The notes: generated from the letters alone by a model not told the origin. 17,545 nucleotides of DNA from JBBTVP01 sp038063175 (GCA_038063175.1 JBBTVP010000046.1:1-17545), one strand, 5' to 3'. Shown: positions 1 to 7,884, numbered from the stretch's first letter. Translations and numbers: made by a program.

Positions 1-2084
1 GAGTCTGATTTCGGAGGTTCGCCAGGAGGCGAAACGGGGTTTTCCCAGGTAGCGTAGTCGCAGGCAGGGTAGCGCGAGCAGCCCCAGAAGATTTTTCCGC
101 GCGCGCGACCGCGGTGTACGCGGCGTTCAACCACATCTCCCTCGGTGCACTTGGGACATTTCAATCCTGTCAGTTTTGGGGGTTCTGGCGTGCCTCCCGC
201 ACCTGCAAGTTTTTTCGTATTTCGGCAATCGGGGAAGCCCGAGCACGCCATAAATTTTCCGAACCGGCTCATCTTGATCACCATCGGTTTTCCGCATGGG
301 CCTTCATGGAGGCATTTCGATTTTTCCGAACTGTCTTTCCCTTCGCAGTCACACGTTACGTTGGTTGTTTCGGGAATAAGTTTTTCTTTCTTTACTTCCT
401 CGTATTTTTCTTCGAGGTGCTTTGCGAAAGGGTCATAAAACTCCTGGATCACGCTCTGCCATTTCACATTGCCTGCCGCAACATCGTCCAGCTCATCTTC
501 CATTTCAGCGGTGAAACCAACATCTACCACTTCGGGGAAATGTTCCGTGAGTACTTTACTCACGAGCATGCCGATTTCGGTTGGCTTGAACCGACGAGCT
601 TCTTTTTCCACGTAGTTTCGGTACTGGATAACGGAGATGATAGGCGCATAGGTGGACGGTCGGCCAACGCCGAATTCCTCGAGTGCTTTTACGAGCGTTG
701 CTTCCGAGTACCGTGGAGGCGGTTCAGTGAAGTGCTGTGCGGGCACAATAGAGTCGAGATCGAGCGGATCAGACTCTTTCACCTTCGGGAGTTCTCGCTC
801 TTCGAGTTTTTGTGCCCAGATTTTCAAGAAGCCGTCGAAGGTGATGGTCTGTCCCGCGGCACGGAGTACATAGTCTTTTTTACCTTTTCCGGCAACCGTG
901 AGAATTGTCGCGGCGACTTCCGCGGTCGGCATCTGGGAAGCAACGAACCGGCTCCAAATAAGTTGGTAGAGCTTGCGTTCAGCTTCTTCCTTTACGGAAA
1001 TCGATTCAGGGGTTATCCGGACATCAGTGGGGCGGATTGCTTCGTGGGCTTCCTGGGCGAGCTTTGATTTAGTTTTGAAATTTCTTGCGGAGGGAAGGGC
1101 ATAGCGTTCCCCGAGATTTTCCTTGAGCCATGCGCTCGCGGCAACAGTCGATTCAGCGGAAAGGTTTGTCGAGTCGGTTCTCATGTAGGTGATGAGACCG
1201 TTTTCGTAGAGCCGCTGGGCAAGCATCATGGTTCTTTTCGAAGAGTAGCGGAGGCGTTTCACGCCTTCCTGCTGGAGGGTGCTCGTGGTAAAAGGAGGAG
1301 GAGGATTCTTATGGAGAGATTTTTCTTCAACTGAAGTCACGGAGTAGGAAGCGGCGCGGAGATCGTCTGCGATCTCGTTTGCTTCCTCTCCAGTTTTAAT
1401 ACCGAATTTTCCGAGTGGTTCTCCTCCGACCGCGGCGAGGTTCGCTTCAAACGATGCTTCGCCATTCTTTGGCTTGAGGAGCGCCGCAACCGTCCAGTAC
1501 TCCTCTGGTTTAAACGCGGTTATTTCATTTTCTCGGTCTACGATAAGCCGGAGCGCCACCGACTGCACGCGTCCTGCGGAAAGACCGCCTGCCACTTTTT
1601 TCCATAGGAACGGTGAGAGTTTGTATCCTACGATGCGATCCAAGACTCGTCGGGCTTGCTGCGCGTCCACGAGATTAAGGTCGATCGGTCGTGGTTTTGA
1701 AAGCGCCTCGTCGATCGCCCGTTTTGTGATTTCGTGGAACACAATTCGTTCCACGGATTCAATTTTTGACTTCTTATTCTTGAGGCCATCAAGCTCTAGC
1801 GCCTGCGCAAGGTGCCAGGCGATTGCTTCGCCTTCCCGGTCTTCATCGGTTGCGAGAATCACCGCTTCGCATTTGTGGGCTTCTTTCTTGAGCGCGCTCA
1901 CCACCTTTTTTGCCTTTGTGGGGATAATATATTGGGGCGCGAAATTATTCTCGACATCAATGCCGAGTTTACTCTTTGGGAGGTCGCGAATGTGGCCGTA
2001 CGAGGATTGGACGTTGTATTCGCTTCCCAAAAATTTACCGATTGTTTTCGCTTTTGTTGGCGACTCTACGATGACGAGCTTCAT
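1..2084 (-). CDS. topA: DNA topoisomerase I (type IA), 3' end cut by window edge
   Basis: Relaxes negatively supercoiled DNA by passing a strand through a transient single-strand break. About 694 codons are visible and no stop is reached before position 1. The N-terminus begins MKLVIVESPTKAKTI, the Toprim start with E7. The acidic Toprim motif TDEDREGEAIAWHLA places D80, E81 and D82 at the metal site. The catalytic tyrosine is in LITYMRTDST (Y300). The C-terminus carries at least two topoisomerase C4 zinc ribbons, near residues 579-620 (with C591) and 643-668 (CPKC start). The gene starts 6 bases after the dprA stop, so dprA-topA is a likely operon, a common bacterial order. No Shine-Dalgarno precedes the ATG. 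Identification is near certain; only the tail after the second ribbon is missing. Confidence 0.97.
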   Translation of the reverse strand, partial: MKLVIVESPTKAKTIGKFLGSEYNVQSSYGHIRDLPKSKLGIDVENNFAPQYIIPTKAKKVVSALKKEAHKCEAVILATDEDREGEAIAWHLAQALELDGLKNKKSKIESVERIVFHEITKRAIDEALSKPRPIDLNLVDAQQARRVLDRIVGYKLSPFLWKKVAGGLSAGRVQSVALRLIVDRENEITAFKPEEYWTVAALLKPKNGEASFEANLAAVGGEPLGKFGIKTGEEANEIADDLRAASYSVTSVEEKSLHKNPPPPFTTSTLQQEGVKRLRYSSKRTMMLAQRLYENGLITYMRTDSTNLSAESTVAASAWLKENLGERYALPSARNFKTKSKLAQEAHEAIRPTDVRITPESISVKEEAERKLYQLIWSRFVASQMPTAEVAATILTVAGKGKKDYVLRAAGQTITFDGFLKIWAQKLEERELPKVKESDPLDLDSIVPAQHFTEPPPRYSEATLVKALEEFGVGRPSTYAPIISVIQYRNYVEKEARRFKPTEIGMLVSKVLTEHFPEVVDVGFTAEMEDELDDVAAGNVKWQSVIQEFYDPFAKHLEEKYEEVKKEKLIPETTNVTCDCEGKDSSEKSKCLHEGPCGKPMVIKMSRFGKFMACSGFPDCRNTKKLAGAGGTPEPPKLTGLKCPKCTEGDVVERRVHRGRARGKIFWGCSRYPACDYATWENPVSPPGEPPKSD

Positions 2085-2090
2085 GGTTTA

Positions 2091-3143
2091 TTAGCTACCG
2101 TTATTGCTTACCGCAAATATTCCTGAACGATCTTCGAGCAGGCCCTGGATAACGAGCGTTCCGAGCGCTGCGTTCACCTCGGCCGGATCGATTCCGGTCT
2201 CTTCGGAAATCGCAGCGCTACCCATAGGTACCCCCGAAGACATGAGCACATTAATAATGGTTTTTTCGTTTGCGTCAAGGTCTGCAGGAATTTTTACTCC
2301 GGCTGAAATTGGCTGTAAGAGGGCGATTCCGAGGGCTTCAAGCACATCGTTCGCTGACGTTATAAGGCATGCTCCTGATTTCAAGAGTGCATGTGAGCCC
2401 TCGTAATTTGGGTGTTCCGGGAACCCGGGGGAGACGAACACCTCGCGGTTCTGTTCAAGGGCGAAATTCGCCGTTGCGAGTGAACCTGATCGTTTCGGTG
2501 CTTCGATGACTACGACGCCTTTCGAAAGTCCGGCAACAATTCGGTTTCGCTCGAGGAACCGGCGGGGGAGTGCCGGGCTTCCCGGCGGGTATTCGGAGAT
2601 AAGCGCCCCGCCGGTAGAAAGTATTTGTGCGCCGATTTTTTCGTTTTCGCGTGGATAGATCTTATCTACGCCGCTTGCGAGTACGCCGATGGTGCGGAAC
2701 TCTCGCGAGGAGACCGCGCCTTGTGCCGCGGCATCAACTCCGAGTGCGAGTCCGCTCACGACTGTTACCTCCGCCTGCGCAAGAGATATCGCGATTTTCT
2801 CTGCAAACTTTTTTCCCTCGAGCGTTGCTTTTCTGGTGCCCACGATTGCAACGCATACCTCTTTTGTTTTGGGAATGATACCGCGTATATAGAGCGCGAA
2901 CGGTGGCCACGGAATTTCACGAAGCGCCTCGGGGAAGAGAGGATCTTCTTTCATGATCACTCGGATACCAGCAGCTTCGAGCGTGAGAAAATCACGGAGT
3001 GCGGTTTTGTACTTCGCACGGTCGCGCTCCTTGAGCGCCAATTGCCAAGAGCCGTGAAGTTCCCATTCCTTTTTCAATTTTTGGTACTCGCCTCCTAAGA
3101 GAATAGCGAGACCGTGGTAGCTAGCAATTTCTTCGGGAGCCAT
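2091..3143 (-). CDS. dprA: DNA processing protein DprA (natural transformation, RecA loader)
   Basis: DprA protects incoming single-stranded DNA and loads RecA during natural transformation in the cytoplasm. The 350-residue protein has the Rossmann-like DNA_processg_A core at about residues 75-285. Family motifs in order are IVGTRKAT, VSGLALGVDAAAQ, GVLASGVDKIYP, SEYPPG, FLERNRIVAGLS and SGSLATANFALEQ. A short helical N-terminal part and a C-terminal winged helix (about 290-350) complete a standard architecture. It precedes topA by 6 bases on the same strand and diverges from a PilO-like pilus gene, a neighbourhood consistent with competence. The ATG at 3143 has no Shine-Dalgarno but lies 12 bases after a TATGAT box, so the leader should be only about 6 bases. 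Confidence 0.96.
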   Translation of the reverse strand: MAPEEIASYHGLAILLGGEYQKLKKEWELHGSWQLALKERDRAKYKTALRDFLTLEAAGIRVIMKEDPLFPEALREIPWPPFALYIRGIIPKTKEVCVAIVGTRKATLEGKKFAEKIAISLAQAEVTVVSGLALGVDAAAQGAVSSREFRTIGVLASGVDKIYPRENEKIGAQILSTGGALISEYPPGSPALPRRFLERNRIVAGLSKGVVVIEAPKRSGSLATANFALEQNREVFVSPGFPEHPNYEGSHALLKSGACLITSANDVLEALGIALLQPISAGVKIPADLDANEKTIINVLMSSGVPMGSAAISEETGIDPAEVNAALGTLVIQGLLEDRSGIFAVSNNGS

Positions 3144-3154
3144 GTTCGCTATGT

Positions 3155-3163
3155 TATCATAAT
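3155..3163. promoter_or_regulatory. Overlapping divergent -10 boxes (dprA and PilO-like gene)
   Basis: The two ATGs (3143 minus, 3176 plus) are 32 bases apart. On the minus strand TATGAT (3161-3156) lies 12 bases before the dprA ATG. On the plus strand TATCAT (3155-3160) or CATAAT (3158-3163) lies 12-15 bases before the PilO-like ATG. The boxes share the same bases, so the two promoters should exclude each other. No convincing -35 is seen for either. Confidence 0.45.
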
Positions 3164-3175
3164 GGATGTATCAGC

Positions 3176-3712
3176 ATGAAAAACTCTTTTCGGAAACAAC
3201 TTTTGCTTCAACTCTCTATCGCCGGTGGTATCGTCACCTTCTTTATCGTGAGGACTGCATTTATTGGTTCTGATGTATCGAAACGCGCGGATGCCATACG
3301 AGCTCTAAAGAATCAAGATGCATCTGAACGAAGAGCCCTCCAATCTTTAATTGTGCTTACCGAACAGGAGAAGCGGGCAAAGGGATATACGGCATACCTT
3401 AACGGGCTTTTCCCTGCGAAAGATGGCCTTTTTACGTTCAGGAATCAGATTACTACCATCGGAAAAGAAGAAAAGTTGGTGCTTGGCTTCAAATTTGGCA
3501 CCGAAAACCGCGCGACTGACATATTACCCCCCTCGATTGATTTTCAAATCAGCATCGCAGGACCCCTTCAGGGTTTCCGGAAGCTTATGGATCGTCTCGA
3601 GTCTGGGGGATATTTCATCCGCGTGAATTCATTCGATGTTCTTTTTGCCGGCAGACCTGGGGCTGAAACATTCACGGGATCGATAAAAGGGAAGGTATTC
3701 TATCGCGGGTAG
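3176..3712 (+). CDS. PilO-like type IV pilus inner-membrane protein
   Basis: Probable bitopic membrane protein of the type IV pilus alignment complex. In known systems PilO pairs with PilN and links the outer assembly to the inner-membrane platform. The 178-residue protein has an N-terminal membrane segment (about residues 11-31), a charged predicted coiled coil (about 35-75), and a C-terminal ferredoxin-like PilO domain. The key stretch is IDFQISIAGPLQGFRKLMD followed by LESGGYFIRV, which matches the PilO pattern of a beta strand, a G-x-[FY] turn and a helix ending LE. It is shorter than most proteobacterial PilO proteins. No pilM or pilN lies in the window, so the assignment rests on architecture. 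It is divergent from dprA, whose pathway uses pili for DNA uptake. GspM-like is the alternative. Confidence 0.65.
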   Translation: MKNSFRKQLLLQLSIAGGIVTFFIVRTAFIGSDVSKRADAIRALKNQDASERRALQSLIVLTEQEKRAKGYTAYLNGLFPAKDGLFTFRNQITTIGKEEKLVLGFKFGTENRATDILPPSIDFQISIAGPLQGFRKLMDRLESGGYFIRVNSFDVLFAGRPGAETFTGSIKGKVFYRG

Positions 3713-3718
3713 CAACCT

Positions 3719-3943
3719 ATGACAAAGCTTTTTTCTCGCCGCGGAGACTGGATGTATATTGGCATCGCACTCGTCCTTTTTATACTTCTCGTTATCTACG
3801 CAATTTATGCAGTGAGTTTTGTGGCGGAGAATGTGAATAAAATATTAGAAATAGGAGAAAACGGGGGAGGGTTGATAGTAAGCTTCGATTTTGATAAGTT
3901 AAATCAGCTTGTAGGGAATGTGTCTCCGCCGTCTGGTCCGTAA
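3719..3943 (+). CDS. Small single-pass membrane protein of unknown function
   Basis: This 74-residue protein starts 6 bases after the PilO-like stop, so the two are probably translated from one mRNA. Residues about 12-36 form one strongly hydrophobic helix (MYIGIALVLFILLVIYAIYA) after a short basic N-terminus, which suggests an N-in orientation. About 38 mostly polar residues follow, ending in NVSPPSGP. I recognise no domain. Position after a PilO-like gene suggests an accessory role in the same pilus complex, but that is inference only. No Shine-Dalgarno is visible. Confidence 0.6.
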   Translation: MTKLFSRRGDWMYIGIALVLFILLVIYAIYAVSFVAENVNKILEIGENGGGLIVSFDFDKLNQLVGNVSPPSGP

Positions 3944-4026
3944 CCTACGCGCGGGTGGTGTGGCGCTCATGTACGGCGGATTGCAAGAGCGAGTCTTGAC
4001 TTACTCGCATGACTTTGCTTCAGTAT

Positions 4027-4098
4027 GGGCATGTAGTTCAGTGGTAGAACGCTGTCCTGATAAGACAGAGGTCGGAGGTCCGATTCCTCCCATGCCCA
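4027..4098 (+). tRNA. tRNA-Ile(GAT)
   Basis: The full cloverleaf is readable. The acceptor GGGCATG (4027-4033) pairs with CATGCCC (4091-4097), with discriminator A4098. The D stem is GTTC/GAAC, and the anticodon stem CTGTC/GACAG (4052-4068) has loop CTGATAA, giving anticodon GAT at 4059-4061. The T stem is GGAGG/CCTCC. CCA is not encoded. The T loop is TCCGATT, so position 55 is C instead of the almost universal T that becomes pseudouridine. The tRNA ends 14 bases before the sulfatase ATG. Confidence 0.95.
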
Positions 4099-4112
4099 CC
4101 GTGGTTAATGTG

Positions 4113-5642
4113 ATGAAAAAACAAATTCATCAGAAGATTAAATCGTCAACGCTCTGGGTGCTTGTCGCCGTAGCGGCACTCATTGGCGTTGTGTCTACTG
4201 CGAATTCATTCGACGGAAATCCATCGAAGCAACCCAACATCATCTTCATTCAAACCGATGATCAGGACCTTGCCTCTCTTGATGCAATCCGGCCCGATAC
4301 CGGGAATTTTGCTTATCCAAACATCCGTTCCCTTGCTGCAAACGGTGTTAATTTTTCGAACAATTTTCTTTCGCACGGCCTCTGCTGCCCTTCACGAGCA
4401 ACATTTCTGACTGGCCAGTATGAACATAACCATGGTGTATATACAAATAATGCTCCTTACGGTGGATTCGGGCGTTTAGACCATTCTAATACCCTTCCGG
4501 TATGGCTTAAGGAAGCCGGATATTACAATATTCACATCGGGAAATACATGAATGGATATCAAGAAGCTTTAACTCAAGGAGCCCCACCAGTTCCTCCAGG
4601 ATGGGACAAGTGGTTTACCTTCCTCGATGGGAGTAAATTTTTTAACTATTCGGTAATGCAGGAAGACGGAACTACGCTTTCGTTTGGAAATAATGTTGGA
4701 GATTATCAGACTGATGTGCTCGCACGGAGAGCGGCTCGGTATATCGCCAATATTCCTTCTAGAAATCAGCCGTTTTTTATGGTGGTTAACTTTGTTGCTC
4801 CTCATGTCGGATTTGGTGCCGGTCCTGGGAGCGGTCCTCACCCGGTTCCCGCTCCTCGGCATATCGGAGTCTTTGATTCTTATGCTCCAATATTTTCCCC
4901 TTCGTTCAATGAGGCAGATGTCACTGATAAGCCGCACAACGTTGCATCCCTTTCCTTAATCACGCAGAACGCGGTTGCGGCTATTGAAGAATCTATGCGT
5001 TTACGTCTTGAGGCTCTACTCGCCGTTGACGAGGGGGTTGGGCTTATTTTGGAAGCACTCACACGAAAGGAACTCCTCGAGAACACTATTATTATGTTCG
5101 TATCGGATAATGGCGTGCAGCAGGGAGAACATCGGATTATATCGGGAAAAAACAGACCTTACGACGAGAGTATTCATGTGCCGCTTTACATACAAGGTCC
5201 GGGGATTCCAAAGGGGAAAGTTATCTCGAACGTTGTTTCAAACATTGATTACGCGCCGACGATTATGGATCTTGCCGACGCAGCCCCAGGACTCATTATG
5301 GATGGGGAGTCGCTTCTGCCGTTAATGAATAATTCTTTAATTCCGTGGCGAGAGGGGATTTTCCTTGAGAATTACCGCATGGATAATTTTGGAGGGTACC
5401 TTCGCGGTGTGCGCACCAATGATAAGGCGTATATTGAATATGAATACGGAACGGTACCCGACACGATTGGACCGGACGAAATTGAGCTTTACTCCACGAA
5501 ACCGGATTCCTGCCGCCTCGTAGGAGATCCTTACCAACTCGAGAGCCAGCACGCGAACCCTTGCTACGCAAAGCTTATTGAAAAATTTCAAGCACTCGTG
5601 GAAGAGAAAAAAAACTGCTCTGGTCTTTCCTGCTCGTGGTAG
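4113..5642 (+). CDS. Secreted or membrane-anchored Cys-type sulfatase (arylsulfatase / GlcNAc-6-sulfatase-like)
   Basis: Predicted type I sulfatase hydrolysing sulfate esters outside the cytoplasm. The 509-residue protein has a basic N-terminus and a hydrophobic helix at about 13-30 (signal peptide or anchor). The metal-binding start is PNIIFIQTDDQ (D49, D50). The formylglycine signature CCPSRATFLTG puts the convertible cysteine at C91. The C-terminal metal site is in FVSDNGVQQGEHR (D332, N333, H340), with K346 following. The CCPSR form resembles glucosamine-6-sulfatases, but the substrate is not deducible. Four cysteines near the C-terminus could form disulfides. Activity needs a formylglycine-generating enzyme, not seen here. 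I chose ATG 4113 because the open frame upstream runs through tRNA-Ile. In-frame GTGs at 4101 and 4110 are alternatives. The gene lies between two tRNAs with no own promoter seen. Sulfatases are not core CPR genes, so acquisition is plausible. Confidence 0.93.
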   Translation: MKKQIHQKIKSSTLWVLVAVAALIGVVSTANSFDGNPSKQPNIIFIQTDDQDLASLDAIRPDTGNFAYPNIRSLAANGVNFSNNFLSHGLCCPSRATFLTGQYEHNHGVYTNNAPYGGFGRLDHSNTLPVWLKEAGYYNIHIGKYMNGYQEALTQGAPPVPPGWDKWFTFLDGSKFFNYSVMQEDGTTLSFGNNVGDYQTDVLARRAARYIANIPSRNQPFFMVVNFVAPHVGFGAGPGSGPHPVPAPRHIGVFDSYAPIFSPSFNEADVTDKPHNVASLSLITQNAVAAIEESMRLRLEALLAVDEGVGLILEALTRKELLENTIIMFVSDNGVQQGEHRIISGKNRPYDESIHVPLYIQGPGIPKGKVISNVVSNIDYAPTIMDLADAAPGLIMDGESLLPLMNNSLIPWREGIFLENYRMDNFGGYLRGVRTNDKAYIEYEYGTVPDTIGPDEIELYSTKPDSCRLVGDPYQLESQHANPCYAKLIEKFQALVEEKKNCSGLSCSW

Positions 5643-5704
5643 TAGCTCGGGGTAGAATTGTTCACGTTGCTATTTAATCCTGCCGGTTTGTCGGGGTGGT
5701 TTTC

Positions 5705-5733
5705 TAGACAATCCTTTTTCTCATCGGTACTAT
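5705..5733 (+). promoter_or_regulatory. Probable promoter of tRNA-Val (and possibly glyA-folD)
   Basis: A -35-like TAGACA (5705-5710) and a -10-like TACTAT (5728-5733) are separated by 17 bases, about 16 bases before the mature tRNA-Val 5' end. An overlapping TATAAA at 5731-5736 is an alternative -10 with a 20-base spacer. Confidence 0.5.
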
Positions 5734-5749
5734 AAACAAGAATCGTAGC

Positions 5750-5821
5750 GCGCCCTTAGCTCAGTGGTAGAGCGTTTCATTGACATTGAAAAGGTCGGAG
5801 GTTCGATCCCTCCAGGGCGCA
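5750..5821 (+). tRNA. tRNA-Val(GAC)
   Basis: The acceptor GCGCCCT (5750-5756) pairs with AGGGCGC (5814-5820), with discriminator A5821. The D stem is GCTC/GAGC, and the anticodon stem TTTCA/TGAAA has loop TTGACAT, giving anticodon GAC at 5782-5784. The T stem GGAGG/CCTCC encloses a normal TTCGATC loop. CCA is not encoded. It ends only 19 bases before the glyA ATG. Confidence 0.96.
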
Positions 5822-5827
5822 CAAAAA

Positions 5828-5833
5828 TATATT
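5828..5833 (+). promoter_or_regulatory. Possible -10 box for leaderless glyA
   Basis: TATATT lies exactly 7 bases before the glyA ATG, so a start 7 bases downstream would put +1 on the A of the start codon. No -35 is recognisable because that region is the tRNA-Val T arm. Read-through from the tRNA promoter followed by tRNA processing is the alternative. Confidence 0.35.
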
Positions 5834-5840
5834 TCCAAAC

Positions 5841-7100
5841 ATGGATCAACAACTCTTTCGTTTAATTCGGAGCGAGGTGAAGCGGGAAGGGGATACGATT
5901 GACCTCATTCCTTCCGAGAACATCGCACCACCCGAGCTTCTTCGGGTGCTCGGGTCTCCGCTTACCAATAAGTATGCCGAAGGGTATCCTGGCAGCCGGT
6001 ACTATCCGGGGAATCAGCATATAGACGATATCGAGGAACTCGCAAAGAAGCGTGCGCTCAATGCATTCAATCTTTTGCCTTCGAATTGGCACGCAAACGT
6101 TCAGGCGTATTCGGGATCTCCTGCAAACCAAGCGGTATATTTTGCGCTCGCAAAACCAGGTGACGCGCTCATGGGACTTTCCCTTTCGAGTGGCGGGCAC
6201 TTAACCCACGGGCATCGAGTAAGCTTTTCTGGCACTGTCTACCGCGCGGTCCATTATGGATTAGACGTGCGGGGTTACATAAACTACGACGAACTTGAGG
6301 AAATTGCGAAGCGGGAGCAGCCACGGATCATTGTTTCCGGTGCAACGGCGTATCCACGTATCATCGATTTCAAACGCTTTGGTGCGATTGCGAAAACAGT
6401 CGGTGCATACCACGTTGCCGATATCTCCCATATTGCAGGTCTTATCGCCGCGGGCATTCACCCGTCACCATTCGAGCATGCAGATGTGGTTACTACCACC
6501 ACTCATAAAACACTCCGAGGTCCGAGGGGAGCAGTTATTTTCAGTAGAAAGCAAAAAGGAAAAAGCGGAATGGAAAAAACCACAATTTCAGAATCGATCG
6601 ATAAGGCGATATTTCCAGGGCTTCAAGGCGGACCACACATGAATGTGGTAGCGGGAATCGCGTGGACATTCGGAGAAGTGAGGAAGAACCATTTCCGTAC
6701 CTACGCAAAAAAAGTTGTTGAGAATGCCCGTGTGCTTTCGAAAGCACTTATGCAATCAGGATTCTCGCTGGTATCAGGAGGCACAGAAAATCATCTTATG
6801 CTTCTCGATCTCCGGTCTCTTAATATCTCTGGTCGCGCTGCGGAAGAGAAACTAGAAGCCGCGGGAATTATCGCAAACCGAAATACAATTCCGGGAGATG
6901 AGAAACCATTTAATCCTTCGGGGGTAAGGATTGGTACGCCATCGATCACTGCTCGCGGGATGGGGAAACGAGAAATGATAGAAATTGCGGCATGCATCCG
7001 CCGAATCCTTATAGATCGTGAAGCAACGGCTCCGGTGGGGCGGGAGGTCAAAAAAATCGCTGCAAGGTTTCCGCTTCCATATGCAATACATTCATGGTAA
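5841..7100 (+). CDS. glyA: Serine hydroxymethyltransferase (PLP enzyme)
   Basis: Converts serine and tetrahydrofolate to glycine and 5,10-methylene-tetrahydrofolate in the cytoplasm. The 419-residue protein is the usual length for bacterial GlyA. Family marks in order are the N-terminal DLIPSENIAP, the tyrosine-rich NKYAEGYPGSRYYPGN, GGHLTHG with PLP-contacting histidine, ADISHIAGL (D194, H197), and TTTTHKTLRGPRG with Schiff-base lysine K223. No truncation is seen. The last 7 bases overlap folD, so translation of the two is probably coupled. That fits the pathway, because FolD consumes the methylene-tetrahydrofolate made here. There is no Shine-Dalgarno. The mRNA start is either a TATATT promoter or the processed 3' end of tRNA-Val. 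Confidence 0.98.
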   Translation: MDQQLFRLIRSEVKREGDTIDLIPSENIAPPELLRVLGSPLTNKYAEGYPGSRYYPGNQHIDDIEELAKKRALNAFNLLPSNWHANVQAYSGSPANQAVYFALAKPGDALMGLSLSSGGHLTHGHRVSFSGTVYRAVHYGLDVRGYINYDELEEIAKREQPRIIVSGATAYPRIIDFKRFGAIAKTVGAYHVADISHIAGLIAAGIHPSPFEHADVVTTTTHKTLRGPRGAVIFSRKQKGKSGMEKTTISESIDKAIFPGLQGGPHMNVVAGIAWTFGEVRKNHFRTYAKKVVENARVLSKALMQSGFSLVSGGTENHLMLLDLRSLNISGRAAEEKLEAAGIIANRNTIPGDEKPFNPSGVRIGTPSITARGMGKREMIEIAACIRRILIDREATAPVGREVKKIAARFPLPYAIHSW

Positions 7101-7879
7101 TCGACGGACGGGCGATTGCGAGAAATATTGTGGCCGGACTTGCGAAACGTCGTCGGCCTTCCGGAAAGCTTGCCGCGATTCTCGTAGGAGATCACTCCGC
7201 ATCTGAAAAATTTCTCAAAGAAAAAGCGCGGGTCGCGGAAGCGCTGAAGATTCCCTTTCAGATCTATCGGATTTCAGGGAGTGCATCTCAATCTGCACTG
7301 AAGCGTCTCATAAAAAAACTAAATACGGATCAAACGGTTCGTGGTATTGTGCTCCAGCTTCCACTTCCTGGAAATTTCAGTACCGAAGAGATAATTCCTG
7401 CGATCAACGTAAAAAAAGATATTGATGCGCTTCGAGATGATGCGCGCGTACCTTCTCCTGCAGTAGGGGTAGTGAAAACAATTCTTGAACACGTCCATTT
7501 TAGTGCCACGGGGAAGCGGGCGGTGGTGGTAGGAAGGGGACTACTTGTGGGCAAACCGATTGCCGCGTGGCTCACGCGGCGTGTCGCACGGATTGATCAG
7601 TTCCATCGATCACATTTTGATCAAAAACGGCTTCGTGAAGCAGACCTCGTTGTTTCTGGCGTCGGGACGCCAATGCTCATTCACGGCGCTGATCTGAAAA
7701 AAGGAGTAGTTTTAATTGATTTCGGGTATGGGATGAGGCGCGGCAAAGTCTCTGGTGATTTCGATTTTCAAACCTGCACACCGAAAGCGCGAGCAATTAC
7801 GCCTACTCCCGGAGGAACGGGGCCAATACTTGTTGCCGAGCTTTTCAGAAATTTTTTTGCGATAAACAAACGTTCATAA
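7094..7879 (+). CDS. folD: FolD-like methylenetetrahydrofolate dehydrogenase/cyclohydrolase, diverged
   Basis: FolD normally oxidises 5,10-methylene-tetrahydrofolate to methenyl and hydrolyses it to 10-formyl-tetrahydrofolate, feeding purine and formyl-Met-tRNA synthesis. The 261-residue protein is a little short for the family (usually about 280-300). Retained marks are ILVGDHSASEKF, catalytic lysine K44, GIVLQLPLP, KDID with D111, GRGLLVGKPIAAWL in the NADP-binding domain, and TPTPGGTGP. Several near-invariant positions differ. The active-site tyrosine is F40, the usual PCTP is PSPA at 120-123, the GRS before the nucleotide loop is GRG, and the C-H-S-x-T segment is replaced near 170-175. 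The gene overlaps glyA by 7 bases, which supports a one-carbon role. It is followed by a long hairpin. Family assignment is firm; unchanged activity is not. Confidence 0.92.
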   Translation: MVIDGRAIARNIVAGLAKRRRPSGKLAAILVGDHSASEKFLKEKARVAEALKIPFQIYRISGSASQSALKRLIKKLNTDQTVRGIVLQLPLPGNFSTEEIIPAINVKKDIDALRDDARVPSPAVGVVKTILEHVHFSATGKRAVVVGRGLLVGKPIAAWLTRRVARIDQFHRSHFDQKRLREADLVVSGVGTPMLIHGADLKKGVVLIDFGYGMRRGKVSGDFDFQTCTPKARAITPTPGGTGPILVAELFRNFFAINKRS

Positions 7880-7884
7880 GGAAA

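Noticed and set aside
114..1067. Long plus-strand open frame of 317 codons
   Set aside because: It lies wholly antisense to topA, which has all type IA motifs; the translation shows no domain and is Phe/Arg-rich, typical of a shadow frame.
3918..4112. Upstream extension of the sulfatase to 3918
   Set aside because: It overlaps the end of the small membrane protein and translates tRNA-Ile. The signal or anchor helix starts just after ATG 4113.
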